Origin: Acholeplasmataceae bacterium
GTDB taxonomy: Bacteria; Bacillota_I; Bacilli_A; Acholeplasmatales; Acholeplasmataceae
Length of the DNA: 19,629 nt
NCBI GenBank assembly: GCA_012520715.1
Contig: JAAYNT010000011.1
Location: 1 to 19,629 of the forward strand
Direction of reading: 5' to 3'
Of the stretch, positions 1 through 8,066 are shown piece after piece (the stretch's first letter is position 1; each line of letters opens with the position of its first letter). Made by a program: the position numbers and the translations under genes. The notes under the pieces were generated by a model, which searched no databases, was not told the DNA's origin, and saw only the letters and a list, made by a program, of their open reading frames with translations.

Positions 1-395
1 TAAAACATACATATCAAAATATTAATATTGAACTTGAAAACATAAATGTTCCTACCACTACCAAGAGATTAAAATACATTGAAATGCGTTCTGATCAAGT
101 TGAGATATTAAAACGAATTGAAGGTGTTTTAATTGGTGTTAAAGATATTGAAGAAAAAGAAATTATCTTATCATTTCTAAAAGAGTTTGACGGTATGATT
201 GGTGAAGATAATTACGCAGAAAAATTAAGTATAAGATTAGATGAGATATTTGAATACTTTAGAACAACAAGACTTCCTGGAAATCGTGAATACTTCGAAC
301 AAAGAGCTCAATTATATTTTGTATTAATAGAAATTAGTCATTTTCTTACAGTTAAAATAATCTATCATGAAGATGGATCTAAGAGTTTAACTTAA
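1..395 (+). CDS. Probable aromatic acid exporter (ArAE_1/DUF939)-type protein, C-terminal fragment
   Basis: The gene enters from the left edge. The frame is open from base 3 with no stop before the ATG at 84, so that ATG is probably an internal Met; 130 residues are visible, ending in TAA. The visible part has no membrane segment and looks helical, with an acidic middle. The region LPGNREYFEQRAQLYFVLIE followed by a short hydrophobic/IK-rich tail resembles the soluble C-terminal domain (ArAE_1_C) found after the six-helix membrane domain of DUF939 proteins such as Bacillus YgaE/YqjA, where a 'LPxTREEFExRAxLF' segment is typical. This assignment is from remembered family patterns, not a search. 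If right, the membrane half lies upstream of the window. A hairpin terminator begins nine bases after the stop. Confidence 0.6.
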   Translation, partial: KHTYQNINIELENINVPTTTKRLKYIEMRSDQVEILKRIEGVLIGVKDIEEKEIILSFLKEFDGMIGEDNYAEKLSIRLDEIFEYFRTTRLPGNREYFEQRAQLYFVLIEISHFLTVKIIYHEDGSKSLT

Positions 396-403
396 TATAT
401 TAA

Positions 404-427
404 AAAACGGCTATTAAAAGCCGTTTT
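404..427. terminator. Bidirectional intrinsic terminator
   Basis: Perfect 9-bp stem AAAACGGCT/AGCCGTTTT with a 6-base loop. On the plus strand it ends the ArAE-like gene (T-rich tail TTTTATTTTAT). On the minus strand it lies just past tRNA-Ser and ends in TTTTTT, so it can also end the tRNA-Arg/ORF/tRNA-Ser transcript. Confidence 0.85.
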
Positions 428-439
428 ATTTTATTTAAA

Positions 440-528
440 TGGCGGAGAGAGGGGGATTTGAACCCCCGCAATCTTTCGATTCTACTAGCTTTCCAAGCCA
501 GCCCCTTCAGCCTCTTGGGTATCTCTCC
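440..528 (-). tRNA. tRNA-Ser(GGA)
   Basis: On the minus strand, an 89-nt tRNA with acceptor stem GGAGAGA/TCTCTCC, discriminator G and an encoded CCA (bases 440-442). The anticodon stem CTGGC/GCTAG closes loop TTGGAAA, anticodon GGA, reading UCC/UCU. A long variable arm and the T-arm GGGGGTTCAAATCCCCC support class II tRNA-Ser. Its 5' end lies seven bases after the stop codon of the upstream small membrane protein, so it is probably cut from a transcript shared with that gene. Confidence 0.95.
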
Positions 529-535
529 TAAACAA

Positions 536-988
536 TTAAATAATTATTACAATATCTTGGTATACTGCAACTTCTACTTCCATTCCTTTATGAATTTCAT
601 CATAAAGTTCACCTTTAAAAACTTTAGAGTGATGAAGGTATGTATTTTCGATTTGAATAGAAACATCACGGTAATTAGATCTGAAATACACTGGTGTATT
701 AATATCTTGGATTGTTCCAGTATATAATTTGAATTTATTAACATTTATTTTTACAAATAATAGTTTATATCCAAAGTATATTAGACCAGGAGAAAAACAA
801 GCAAGTGGTACTAAAAGTAAAAATAAAATTAGTTTTCCAATATCACTTGTACCTAATTGATCAGAAGCAAACAACGTTATAGCAAACAATATTGGAATTA
901 CTATTACAAATAATAATGCCACTAATAAAATTGTAAGCTGAGATTTATAGTTTTTATAATAATTTGATTTTAATATTCTCTCCTTCAC
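536..988 (-). CDS. Small membrane protein of unknown function, between two tRNA genes
   Basis: A 150-residue protein that I cannot assign to a named family. The start is a GTG at 986-988, fixed by a strong GGAGG seven bases upstream. It has a short basic N-terminus (about residues 1-18), two strongly hydrophobic helices (about 19-41 and 52-77) separated by an acidic/polar turn, then a soluble region of about 70 residues with alternating beta-type hydrophobicity. That layout suggests a two-helix anchor with a cytosolic beta-rich domain, perhaps OB- or SH3-like; the fold is a guess. It starts about 30 bases after tRNA-Arg and ends seven bases before tRNA-Ser, both on the same strand. There is little room for a private promoter, so it is probably translated from a transcript begun at the tRNA-Arg promoter. 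Confidence 0.8.
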   Translation of the reverse strand: MKERILKSNYYKNYKSQLTILLVALLFVIVIPILFAITLFASDQLGTSDIGKLILFLLLVPLACFSPGLIYFGYKLLFVKINVNKFKLYTGTIQDINTPVYFRSNYRDVSIQIENTYLHHSKVFKGELYDEIHKGMEVEVAVYQDIVIII

Positions 989-1017
989 TATATTACCTCC
1001 ATTATATTAATCAAAAA

Positions 1018-1094
1018 TGGCGCACCCATAGGGACTTGAACCCCAAACCGTCACCGTCGGAGGGTGATGCTCTATCCAGTTGAGCTATGGGTGC
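1018..1094 (-). tRNA. tRNA-Arg(CCG)
   Basis: A 77-nt tRNA on the minus strand with acceptor stem GCACCCA/TGGGTGC, encoded CCA (bases 1018-1020), D-arm AGCTCAACTGGATAGAGC and T-arm containing GGTTCAAGTCC. Anticodon stem TCACC/GGTGA closes loop CTCCGAC, anticodon CCG. It reads only CGG, a rare Arg codon in AT-rich genomes. It is the first gene of the tRNA/ORF/tRNA cluster. Confidence 0.95.
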
Positions 1095-1103
1095 TTCATA
1101 GTA

Positions 1104-1112
1104 ATTGTAACA
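1104..1112 (-). promoter_or_regulatory. Promoter (extended -10) of the tRNA-Arg cluster
   Basis: On the minus strand the sequence reads TGTTACAAT, an extended -10 (TGn + TACAAT), with an A/T-rich TTAAAA about 17 bases upstream as a weak -35. Transcription would start just before the mature tRNA 5' end at 1094. Confidence 0.6.
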
Positions 1113-1170
1113 TATTAAAGTAGTTTTTTTAATTATTAGAGATACTCTAATTAATTATAATCATAAAAAA

Positions 1171-1179
1171 TGATATAAT
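1171..1179 (+). promoter_or_regulatory. Promoter (extended -10) of the flavodiiron gene
   Basis: TGATATAAT carries a perfect TATAAT (1174-1179) with a TG dinucleotide one base upstream. The hexamer 17 bases upstream, TTAATT, is a poor -35. The start would give a very short leader containing the ribosome site AGAGGTG, seven bases before the ATG. Confidence 0.65.
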
Positions 1180-1200
1180 ACATTTTAGAGGTGTATAATT

Positions 1201-2400
1201 ATGAAAAATACTGTTAAAATTACAGACAACTTGCATTATGTTGGCGTTAATAATCATTTTTTGCCAAAATTTGAAAACTTATTTCCACTACCAGAAGGAG
1301 TAAGTTTTAACTCATTTATCTTATTAGATGAGAAAACTGTTTTATTTGATACTGTAGATGCATCAGCAACTACACAATTTATTGATAATGTCGTATCAGT
1401 CTTAGATGGACGTCCACTAGATTATTTAGTAATTCATCATATGGAACCTGATCACGGAGCAAATGTTGAAACAATTATTAAAATGTATCCAGATGTAAAA
1501 ATTGTTGGAGCGAAATATACTTTTGAATTCTTAGAACAATTCTTCTCAGATGCATACCGTGATAATTATCACTTAATTAAAGATGGTGATGAATTAGTAG
1601 TTGGTAAAAACACACTACAATTTCATGCCGCATTTTTAGTTCACTGGCCTGAAGTATTTGTTACATATATTAAAGAACAAAAAGTTTTACTATCTAGTGA
1701 TGCTTTTGGTTCATTTGGATCAATTAAAGGCGATCCATTTAGTGATGTAACTCCTATTAACTTATCAGAAATTAGAAGATATTTTGCTAATATCTTAGCT
1801 AAATTTAGAAGAAATGTTTCAACACTTTTAAAGAAAATTGAAAAATTAGATATTGAAATCCTGCTTCCACTACACGGATTATTACACAGAGACAAAGAAA
1901 CTATCGATATGTTAATTGAAAAATATCATGTTTGGGCTAAATTTGATGTTGAAGAACCAGGAGTTATTATTGCATTTGTTTCAATGTATGGAAACACTGC
2001 AAATGCAGCTAGCTTGCTTGCTACAAAACTAGGACTTGCTGGTGTTAAAAATATTAGGTTATACGACTTAAACTCTGTTGACTTTTCATATATCATTGGT
2101 GATGTCTACAGATTTTCTAACTTAGTACTTCTTGCCCCAAACTATAATGTTACACTGCATCTAACTGCACAACATTTCTTAACTGAATTAGAATATCATG
2201 GATTTACAAAACGTAATTATTCATTAATTGCTAATTCAACTTGGGGTGGTAGAGCACTACCATTTATGGAAGAAACATTTGCAAAATTTAGAGATGTTAA
2301 ATTAGTTGGTGAACCTTTTACAATTTTAACCAAATTAAAAGAAGATACAACTACTAACTTAGATAATTTAGCTAAAGAAATTGTTAAATCATTAGAATAA
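1201..2400 (+). CDS. Flavodiiron protein (oxygen and/or NO reductase)
   Basis: A 399-residue cytosolic enzyme of normal family length that reduces O2 to water or NO to N2O, taking electrons from rubredoxin or another NAD(P)H-driven carrier. The metallo-beta-lactamase-like half (about 1-250) keeps every expected diiron ligand: H80, E82, D84 and H85 in HHMEPDHG, H148 in VHWPE, D167 in SSDAFGSFG and H225 in PLHG. The flavodoxin half (about 253-397) starts with an FMN phosphate loop SMYGNT (261-266) and has the later NSTWGG loop. No rubredoxin or flavin reductase domain is fused at the C-terminus, so an external electron donor is needed; none is visible here. It is transcribed alone, from its own promoter to its own terminator, divergently from the tRNA cluster. 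O2 detoxification in an anaerobe is the likely role. O2 and NO preference cannot be told from sequence. Confidence 0.95.
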   Translation: MKNTVKITDNLHYVGVNNHFLPKFENLFPLPEGVSFNSFILLDEKTVLFDTVDASATTQFIDNVVSVLDGRPLDYLVIHHMEPDHGANVETIIKMYPDVKIVGAKYTFEFLEQFFSDAYRDNYHLIKDGDELVVGKNTLQFHAAFLVHWPEVFVTYIKEQKVLLSSDAFGSFGSIKGDPFSDVTPINLSEIRRYFANILAKFRRNVSTLLKKIEKLDIEILLPLHGLLHRDKETIDMLIEKYHVWAKFDVEEPGVIIAFVSMYGNTANAASLLATKLGLAGVKNIRLYDLNSVDFSYIIGDVYRFSNLVLLAPNYNVTLHLTAQHFLTELEYHGFTKRNYSLIANSTWGGRALPFMEETFAKFRDVKLVGEPFTILTKLKEDTTTNLDNLAKEIVKSLE

Positions 2401-2434
2401 AAAGAGTTTTTACATCCTTTCTTATAAAAATAAT

Positions 2435-2456
2435 AACCGCCTATTAAGGCGGTTTT
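2435..2456. terminator. Terminator between convergent genes
   Basis: Stem AACCGCC/GGCGGTT with a 6-base loop, followed on the plus strand by TTTTC. It sits between the flavodiiron stop (2400) and the end of the Enzyme I gene (2463). On the minus strand the tail is TTATTATTTTTA, so it may serve both transcripts. Confidence 0.8.
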
Positions 2457-2462
2457 CTATTG

Positions 2463-4175
2463 CTATTTAATAATTCTATTTTCTATTTCTTGTAGTTTCT
2501 GTGCAATTCGTTTTAAGACTTCGTCATTTGATCTAAGCTTGAAGAGTTCTTCTACAAACTCTTTTGCTTCTTCATATTTTGTATGAGCAATTAACTCTCT
2601 AATTTCAAGTATTGAGTTATAACCCATACTTAACTCATCAACACCTAAACCAAGTAATACAAGAGCTGATTCTTTAGTACCAGCCATCTCACCACATACA
2701 CCAACCCATTTGTTGTATTTGTGGGATACTTCTACTACTTTTTTAATTAGTTTTAATAGTGCTGGATGATGAGGTTGATACAAATATGCAACCTCTTCAT
2801 TCATTCTATCAGCTGCAAATAAGTATTGAATTAAATCATTAGATCCTATACTTACAAAGTCTATTTCAGTAATTATATCTTCCAGTGCTAATGCAACAAT
2901 AGGTACTTCTACCATTATTCCTAATTGATAAGGTTTGATATCATGTCCTTGTTTAATTAGGGTTTTTTTAACATTTTCAAGTAGCTCTTTAGCTTCTAAT
3001 ACTTCTTCTAATGTTGATATCATTGGAAGCATAATTGCAAGATTACCCCATTTATTTGCTAGTAATAAAGCTTTTAACTGGGTAATAAATAGTTGTTTAT
3101 TAGCAAGTGATAATCTAATTGCTCTTTGGCCTAAGAAAGGATTATCTTCTTTTTTAACAGAAATGTAAGTTAACCCCTTATCGCCGCCGACATCAAGTGT
3201 TCTAATAACTTGCAATTCATCTTTATTTGCACTAAGTACTGCTTCATAAGACTTAACTTGAGCCTCAAGAGATGGGATATCTTTTGATGACATAAATAAA
3301 AACTCAGTTCTAAATAGCCCTACTCCTTCTGCAAATTTAATATGTTCCATTTCATCGTGATGCGATATATTTACTCCTAGTTTTATTTTATGGCCATCAA
3401 GAGTTGCGGTATGTTCTTTTTTATATTTTTCTAGTCTTTCTTCTTTTGATTGAATTCTGTCCATAAAGTATGAATACTCAACTAATTCATCTTCAGTTGG
3501 ATTAATACTTACAGTTCCGTATCTTCCATCAACAAGTAATAAATCTCCATTTTCAATGGAATTAATTCTAATACCAGTAACTGATGGAATTCCAAGAGTT
3601 CTTGCAATAATTGCAGCATGTGAAGTTTTACCACCACGTTCTGATACAATGGCTGATACATACTTAAACTCAAGCCCTATTGTATCTGATGGTGTTAAAT
3701 CTTCAACAACTAATACTGATGGTTCAGTTAATATAATTGGATTTCTAGATCTTGCATTTAAAAAATACATCACTTTTTTATATACATCATTAATATCTAC
3801 TGATCTTTCCATTAAGTATTCATCTTCAACTTTTCTTAATTCTTTAATATATTTGTCAGTTACTACTTTATATGAATATGATGCATAATGACCAATTTCG
3901 ATTAAATCGACAACTTCCTTTAAAAAATATGGATCTCTTAAAATGGCTAAATGAGCATCGAAAATATGAGCTTCATCATCACTCATAATATCTTTAGCAA
4001 TCTTTTTAGCTTCTAATATTTCTACCTCAGCTTTATTTAATGCTTCATTTAACTTAGTTAGTTGATTTTTTGAATCATAGACTAAAAGCGGACTAACATC
4101 CGCTTTTGATTCTAAGTATTTATAAGCTTTGGCAAGCCCTAAGCCACTTGATACTGAGATTCCTTTTTTAATCAT
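2463..4175 (-). CDS. ptsI: PTS Enzyme I (phosphoenolpyruvate-protein phosphotransferase)
   Basis: A 570-residue cytosolic Enzyme I, full length for the family, which takes phosphate from PEP and passes it to HPr. The N-terminal HPr-binding helical part (about 20-140) is followed by the phosphohistidine domain with active-site His186 in GGKTSHAAIIARTLGIPSV, then the TIM-barrel PEP-binding domain (about 255-545) with GLFRTEFLF, DVGGDK, NPFLGQRAIR, GSNDLIQY and the catalytic Cys494 in GVCGEMAG. All key residues are intact, so it should be active. It is usually encoded next to ptsH (HPr); here it follows jetC. Its ATG shares one base with the jetC stop codon (TAATG) and no good ribosome site precedes it, so it is probably translated by reinitiation after jetC. 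Stop is TAG. It may be the organism's only Enzyme I or a specialised paralogue; the window cannot say. Confidence 0.95.
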   Translation of the reverse strand: MIKKGISVSSGLGLAKAYKYLESKADVSPLLVYDSKNQLTKLNEALNKAEVEILEAKKIAKDIMSDDEAHIFDAHLAILRDPYFLKEVVDLIEIGHYASYSYKVVTDKYIKELRKVEDEYLMERSVDINDVYKKVMYFLNARSRNPIILTEPSVLVVEDLTPSDTIGLEFKYVSAIVSERGGKTSHAAIIARTLGIPSVTGIRINSIENGDLLLVDGRYGTVSINPTEDELVEYSYFMDRIQSKEERLEKYKKEHTATLDGHKIKLGVNISHHDEMEHIKFAEGVGLFRTEFLFMSSKDIPSLEAQVKSYEAVLSANKDELQVIRTLDVGGDKGLTYISVKKEDNPFLGQRAIRLSLANKQLFITQLKALLLANKWGNLAIMLPMISTLEEVLEAKELLENVKKTLIKQGHDIKPYQLGIMVEVPIVALALEDIITEIDFVSIGSNDLIQYLFAADRMNEEVAYLYQPHHPALLKLIKKVVEVSHKYNKWVGVCGEMAGTKESALVLLGLGVDELSMGYNSILEIRELIAHTKYEEAKEFVEELFKLRSNDEVLKRIAQKLQEIENRIIK

Positions 4176-7100
4176 TATTCAACAGCTCTTTCGTCTTTAA
4201 AAGATTCAACGATTGCATAATCGTTATGTTTTACAATAATTAAACTGGTATTTACATAAGGAATAATATTTGATACTCTTTGTGGTGGAATTGAAATAAG
4301 TAATTGAATACTTAGTGAGTTATAAAACTTCATCATCGCTTCAATTCTTGACTCGTCCATGTTGTTAAATGCTTCGTCAAATAAGACAACACAACCTGAA
4401 TCAATTCGTTTATTTCTAGATAGTAATTGCTGGAATGATGCAGCAATTACGATATAAAATGGAACTTGAGTTTCTCCACCTGATTTTTCTCTTGATACTT
4501 TAGAGAAGTATGAAATGTTTCCATTCTCATTTACTATTTCAATATCGTAAGACATATAATTACGATAATCTAAAAACTCATATGCTAAACGGTCGTATTC
4601 TGGATTATCTGATGCAATTTTTTCAAATAGCTCCATTAAGATACGCTCATTTTTCTTAGATAATCCTTCAGTAAATAATGATTGTCTTTCATGAGCCGTT
4701 GAACCCATAATAATTTCATAATATACTTTATATTCTGGATCTTCACTTGGTGAGTAAAATAATTGATACTGGTCTGAACCGAATTTTTTACCTTCAAGAG
4801 CAAGGTTTAATTCCTCAATTTGTTGTTGGGCTGATTCGATTGAAGCTCTAAGTTTATTAACAAATTCCTCTTTAAAGCCAACTTCTGAGGCTTTACGAAG
4901 TTCAGTAGCCTGAATTTCGTATTTAATTAAGTTGTTGTTTCTAATTAAGTTAGCTTCAGTTTCAAATTGTAAAATTGACTCATGATTAGGTTCAGCACCA
5001 AAGCTATATTGGTGAACAAATGCTCTCATTTGGTTAGTAATATCGTTTTCTAATCTATTAAGTTGATTATTAATTGTAACATTAGATCTTGCGATATCTT
5101 GAGTAATTAAGTTATAGTCATGTTTTGTTTTTTGTTTTAAGGCTTCAAACTGGGTTTGAGCAACACTTAAAACAGCACCATGAGTAAGAGCAAATGTTTT
5201 TTGTTTTTCTAATATATCATCAAGTTTAACTTTAACTTCATCAATATTATTAATTGTTCTTGTACGCTCTTCTCTAGCATTTGCCATATCAGCAATAATC
5301 TTATCAGAATCTAATCTTAACTGACGACGACGCGTTCTTTCTTGATCTAGTTGATCTTCAACACGTTGTAAGCTTGCATCCATTGTTAAGCTTGATAATT
5401 GCTTTTCAAGTTGCGCAACTTCTCTTCTAGTATCTTTAATCGATTCAATAAAACGAAGGTTATTTTGTTGGATTAATCTTAGTGAGTGTGAACGTGCTAA
5501 GAGTCTTGAAATAACTTCGTTGTTATCAGTTAGAGTGTAAGTTTTTTGCATTTCTGTTTCTAATTCTTTAACTTCTTTTTCTGCCATTTCAACTTGTCTA
5601 GTTGTAGCACTATCACCAATAAATGGCACTTCATATACTCTTGGGTTAATTTGACGCGCTGTATAATTAGCATAAGTCATTCCAGTTGGAGTAATTGAGC
5701 GGTTAAAGTTTTTTAAGTCTTGAACGTCATATACACAGTATATGCCGTTTAATAACATGTTGACATATAATCTTGCATAATGATGATCTGAGTCTAGTTT
5801 AGCTGCAAGACTTCCATCTTTTACTTCACTGTAAGCTTGAAGTCTACCAGTATTAACTAAACCTACACCGTAAATTCCTAACTCACCTTTAACGCGGTCA
5901 TAAACATCTAATGCATCATTAAAATACTCAGGCTCAACAATAATATCAAATCTTTGAGTATTTAGGTAACCTTCTAATGCGTTACGCCATTTTTCATCAT
6001 TAACTTCAATTAAATCAGCTAGTGGGCGAACGTTTACTTCTTTGTTGAACTTATAAGTTAACTCGCGGTTAATGGCGTTAACTAATTCATCAACATATCT
6101 TGGATATGTCTTGATGTTTTTCTTTAAGTTATTAAGTCTAAACTGAGCGTTTCTAAGTTGAGTAGAAATCTCAGTTTTATTTCTTTCCAAGTTTTGTCTT
6201 TCAGTATGAAATGCTTTTTCATATGCTGAAACGGCACCGGCAACTAAGTTTAGGTGGTTAGTTAGTTCATGAACAGATAAATTATTTTTATTTTGTTCAT
6301 AATATTTAATAAATCCATTCATTGATTGATCAGGAATTGATTTAGTAATTTGTTTTAAAAAGCCTACTTCCTCTTCTAAGTCTTCAATTACTTGTTTAAC
6401 GACTTCTTCTTGATAAGTAAATTCTTTATTTTTACGATCTAAGTTTTCTTGATACTCAGATAGTGTTCTTGAGATATCGTTATTATCTCTTGCTTTTTCT
6501 AAGTTTAAAATGTTTTGATCGTTTTCTTCAATTACTTCGTCAAGTTCAGCTTTTTTAGTTCTAAGTTGATTTAGTTTAATATCTAACTTATTAAGTGATT
6601 CTTCACTTGTTTTTAAGAAGTTTTCTCTTTGTTCAACCCAGTTTAGATTATCAATAATTTGGTTAACTGTAATTTGTTCTTTTAATTCAGTAATCGTTTG
6701 ACCAATTTCAATAATGTTATCTAGTTTTTCTAGTTTTTCACGGTCAGATTTAATTTGAGCTTCAACTCTTTTTAGTTGATGAACGTTATTTTTAAGTGAT
6801 TGAATATCAATTGGGTTATCATCAAGTAAAAATTCAAATACGAATGTTTGTAAATCAATTGATCTAAAAGCAAGTGCTTTTGGAAGGAGTTGTGCGTATT
6901 TTCTTGCGTCCATTCCAAAAAATCTAGCAAGCCCGTCACGATACTTTCTTTGAGTATCAAATGGTGTTAGATCAATGTCTTGTAAGCTAAAATATTCTTT
7001 CATAGATCGGTAATCTCTAGGCATATTACCATCTAAAAACATCTCATCATGAAGAGCTACGTTTTCAAGAATATATAATCTTTCCCTCATTGAGGTATTT

Positions 7101-7447
7101 CTTGGTAAGTCTAAAATAGCACCAACGACATTAAATGTTTTTTCTTTTTCATCATAAAACTCTAATGCCACGTGTGTTACAACATCCCCTTCGCGGATGT
7201 ATTCTTTGTTTTCGGCACCAATTCGACCTCTAACGTAACCTTCTAAGGTACGTTTAGCATCATCAGTTGCGGCAACGTTAAACTTAGCGCCTCCGCGACC
7301 CCCAACTAATAAATATTGAACAGCATCAAGAAGTGTTGATTTTCCTGATCCATTTTCACCACTAATTAAAGTGTTATCTCTAATATCAATTGTTTGATTA
7401 GAAAACAGATGCCAGTTGACTAGTTTAATTTTCGTGAGTTTCTTCAT
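4175..7447 (-). CDS. jetC: JetC-like SMC/MukB-type ATPase (Wadjet/MksB family)
   Basis: A 1090-residue SMC-like ATPase, probably the DNA-translocating motor of a Wadjet/MksBEF-type condensin. The start is the ATG at 7445-7447, seven bases after AAGGAGGAG; an in-frame ATG 33 bases further up lacks a comparable site. From this start: Walker A GENGSGKS at about 30-37, a long coiled coil (about 217-450), a globular hinge (about 470-610), a second coiled coil (about 615-880), ABC signature KSGGET at about 988-993 and Walker B CVVLFDEAFNNMDES near 1019-1031 with catalytic Glu1025. The head begins LTKIKLVNWHLFSNQTI, as in SbcC/MukB-like JetC proteins. Length and domain order match JetC; the neighbours confirm it. 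The frame overlaps the end of jetB by 23 bases. The ATPase looks intact. No jetD follows; Enzyme I does. Confidence 0.88.
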   Translation of the reverse strand: MKKLTKIKLVNWHLFSNQTIDIRDNTLISGENGSGKSTLLDAVQYLLVGGRGGAKFNVAATDDAKRTLEGYVRGRIGAENKEYIREGDVVTHVALEFYDEKEKTFNVVGAILDLPRNTSMRERLYILENVALHDEMFLDGNMPRDYRSMKEYFSLQDIDLTPFDTQRKYRDGLARFFGMDARKYAQLLPKALAFRSIDLQTFVFEFLLDDNPIDIQSLKNNVHQLKRVEAQIKSDREKLEKLDNIIEIGQTITELKEQITVNQIIDNLNWVEQRENFLKTSEESLNKLDIKLNQLRTKKAELDEVIEENDQNILNLEKARDNNDISRTLSEYQENLDRKNKEFTYQEEVVKQVIEDLEEEVGFLKQITKSIPDQSMNGFIKYYEQNKNNLSVHELTNHLNLVAGAVSAYEKAFHTERQNLERNKTEISTQLRNAQFRLNNLKKNIKTYPRYVDELVNAINRELTYKFNKEVNVRPLADLIEVNDEKWRNALEGYLNTQRFDIIVEPEYFNDALDVYDRVKGELGIYGVGLVNTGRLQAYSEVKDGSLAAKLDSDHHYARLYVNMLLNGIYCVYDVQDLKNFNRSITPTGMTYANYTARQINPRVYEVPFIGDSATTRQVEMAEKEVKELETEMQKTYTLTDNNEVISRLLARSHSLRLIQQNNLRFIESIKDTRREVAQLEKQLSSLTMDASLQRVEDQLDQERTRRRQLRLDSDKIIADMANAREERTRTINNIDEVKVKLDDILEKQKTFALTHGAVLSVAQTQFEALKQKTKHDYNLITQDIARSNVTINNQLNRLENDITNQMRAFVHQYSFGAEPNHESILQFETEANLIRNNNLIKYEIQATELRKASEVGFKEEFVNKLRASIESAQQQIEELNLALEGKKFGSDQYQLFYSPSEDPEYKVYYEIIMGSTAHERQSLFTEGLSKKNERILMELFEKIASDNPEYDRLAYEFLDYRNYMSYDIEIVNENGNISYFSKVSREKSGGETQVPFYIVIAASFQQLLSRNKRIDSGCVVLFDEAFNNMDESRIEAMMKFYNSLSIQLLISIPPQRVSNIIPYVNTSLIIVKHNDYAIVESFKDERAVE

Positions 7448-8066
7448 AACTAACTCCTCCTTGAGCTTCCATGTAGCCATCTAATTTATCGATGACACCT
7501 TTAATACCGTCTAAATCGGTCACATATAATATTGTTGGATAAATTTTAATTCTTGCATCATCTGATAAGTTTGAATCAATATAATCAATAATATTGTATC
7601 CTCTCATCATTTGAAGTGCTGGCTTTAAGTCATTTTTAGTAATCCGTTTATTATCTAAATAACCAATTCTTGTTAGTTCATCATGAATTTCGTATAAAAA
7701 GATTTGAACATCTTCATCTAGTGTAATATAGTCCATTTTTCTTTGATACAAAATTCTTGTAACAAGTAATAAAACTGAATCAGCTTTACGTAAGCGTAAG
7801 TGATTATAAACAGCTTCATTTTTAATAAATACGACTTCATCTTCTCTTTTAATAATTAATTCGAAGTCAATTAAAGCAAAAAATGCTTCAAACACTTCTT
7901 TAAAAGCTAAGATCATTCGGTAATCATTAGCATCAGGAGATCTTCTTTTAGTAATAAAATTAACTTGAAGCATTTTATTAACAATTCTTGAGAATTCCGT
8001 TTTTTCTCCTTCTTTTAAGTTTGTATATTCTTCATTAAATTTTCTAATGGCTTGAGTTTTATTCAT
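7425..8066 (-). CDS. jetB: JetB-like protein (DUF4194, MukE/MksE-type subunit)
   Basis: A 213-residue, charged, helical protein with no membrane segment. It matches the DUF4194/JetB pattern: an N-terminal region with MILAFKEVFEAFF, then RLRKADSVLLLVTRILYQRK (about 91-110), the conserved 'hydrophobic Leu-rich helix plus Arg-x-LY' segment, then a second winged-helix-like region ending in IKIYPTILYVTD (about 172-183). In Wadjet and MukBEF-type complexes this subunit is a tandem winged-helix dimer that binds the kleisin and DNA. Position between the kleisin and the SMC gene is the standard JetA-B-C order. Its ATG overlaps the end of jetA by eight bases, with GAGG about nine bases upstream of the ATG. 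The assignment rests on family pattern and gene order together. Confidence 0.82.
   Translation of the reverse strand: MNKTQAIRKFNEEYTNLKEGEKTEFSRIVNKMLQVNFITKRRSPDANDYRMILAFKEVFEAFFALIDFELIIKREDEVVFIKNEAVYNHLRLRKADSVLLLVTRILYQRKMDYITLDEDVQIFLYEIHDELTRIGYLDNKRITKNDLKPALQMMRGYNIIDYIDSNLSDDARIKIYPTILYVTDLDGIKGVIDKLDGYMEAQGGVSYEETHEN

Noticed and set aside
84..86. ATG taken as the start of the first gene
   Set aside because: No good ribosome site precedes it and the frame remains open to the left edge, so the gene is a fragment with an outside start.
458..727. Plus-strand open frame of 89 codons
   Set aside because: It lies opposite tRNA-Ser and the membrane protein gene, has no ribosome site and no recognisable protein pattern.
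1641..1895. Antisense open frame inside the flavodiiron gene
   Set aside because: Mirror of a well-supported coding region with all diiron ligands; no own start signal or family resemblance. The same holds for antisense frames inside ptsI, rtcB/SDR, kinase and ABC genes.
4163..4190. Possible remnant of jetD at the jetC-ptsI junction
   Set aside because: The stop of jetC and the start of ptsI share one base, so there is no room for any gene or remnant here.
7448..7480. N-terminal extension MATWKLKEELV of JetC
   Set aside because: The ATG at 7447 has AAGGAGGAG at ideal spacing and starts where the family begins; the upstream codons overlap jetB further and include the ribosome site itself.
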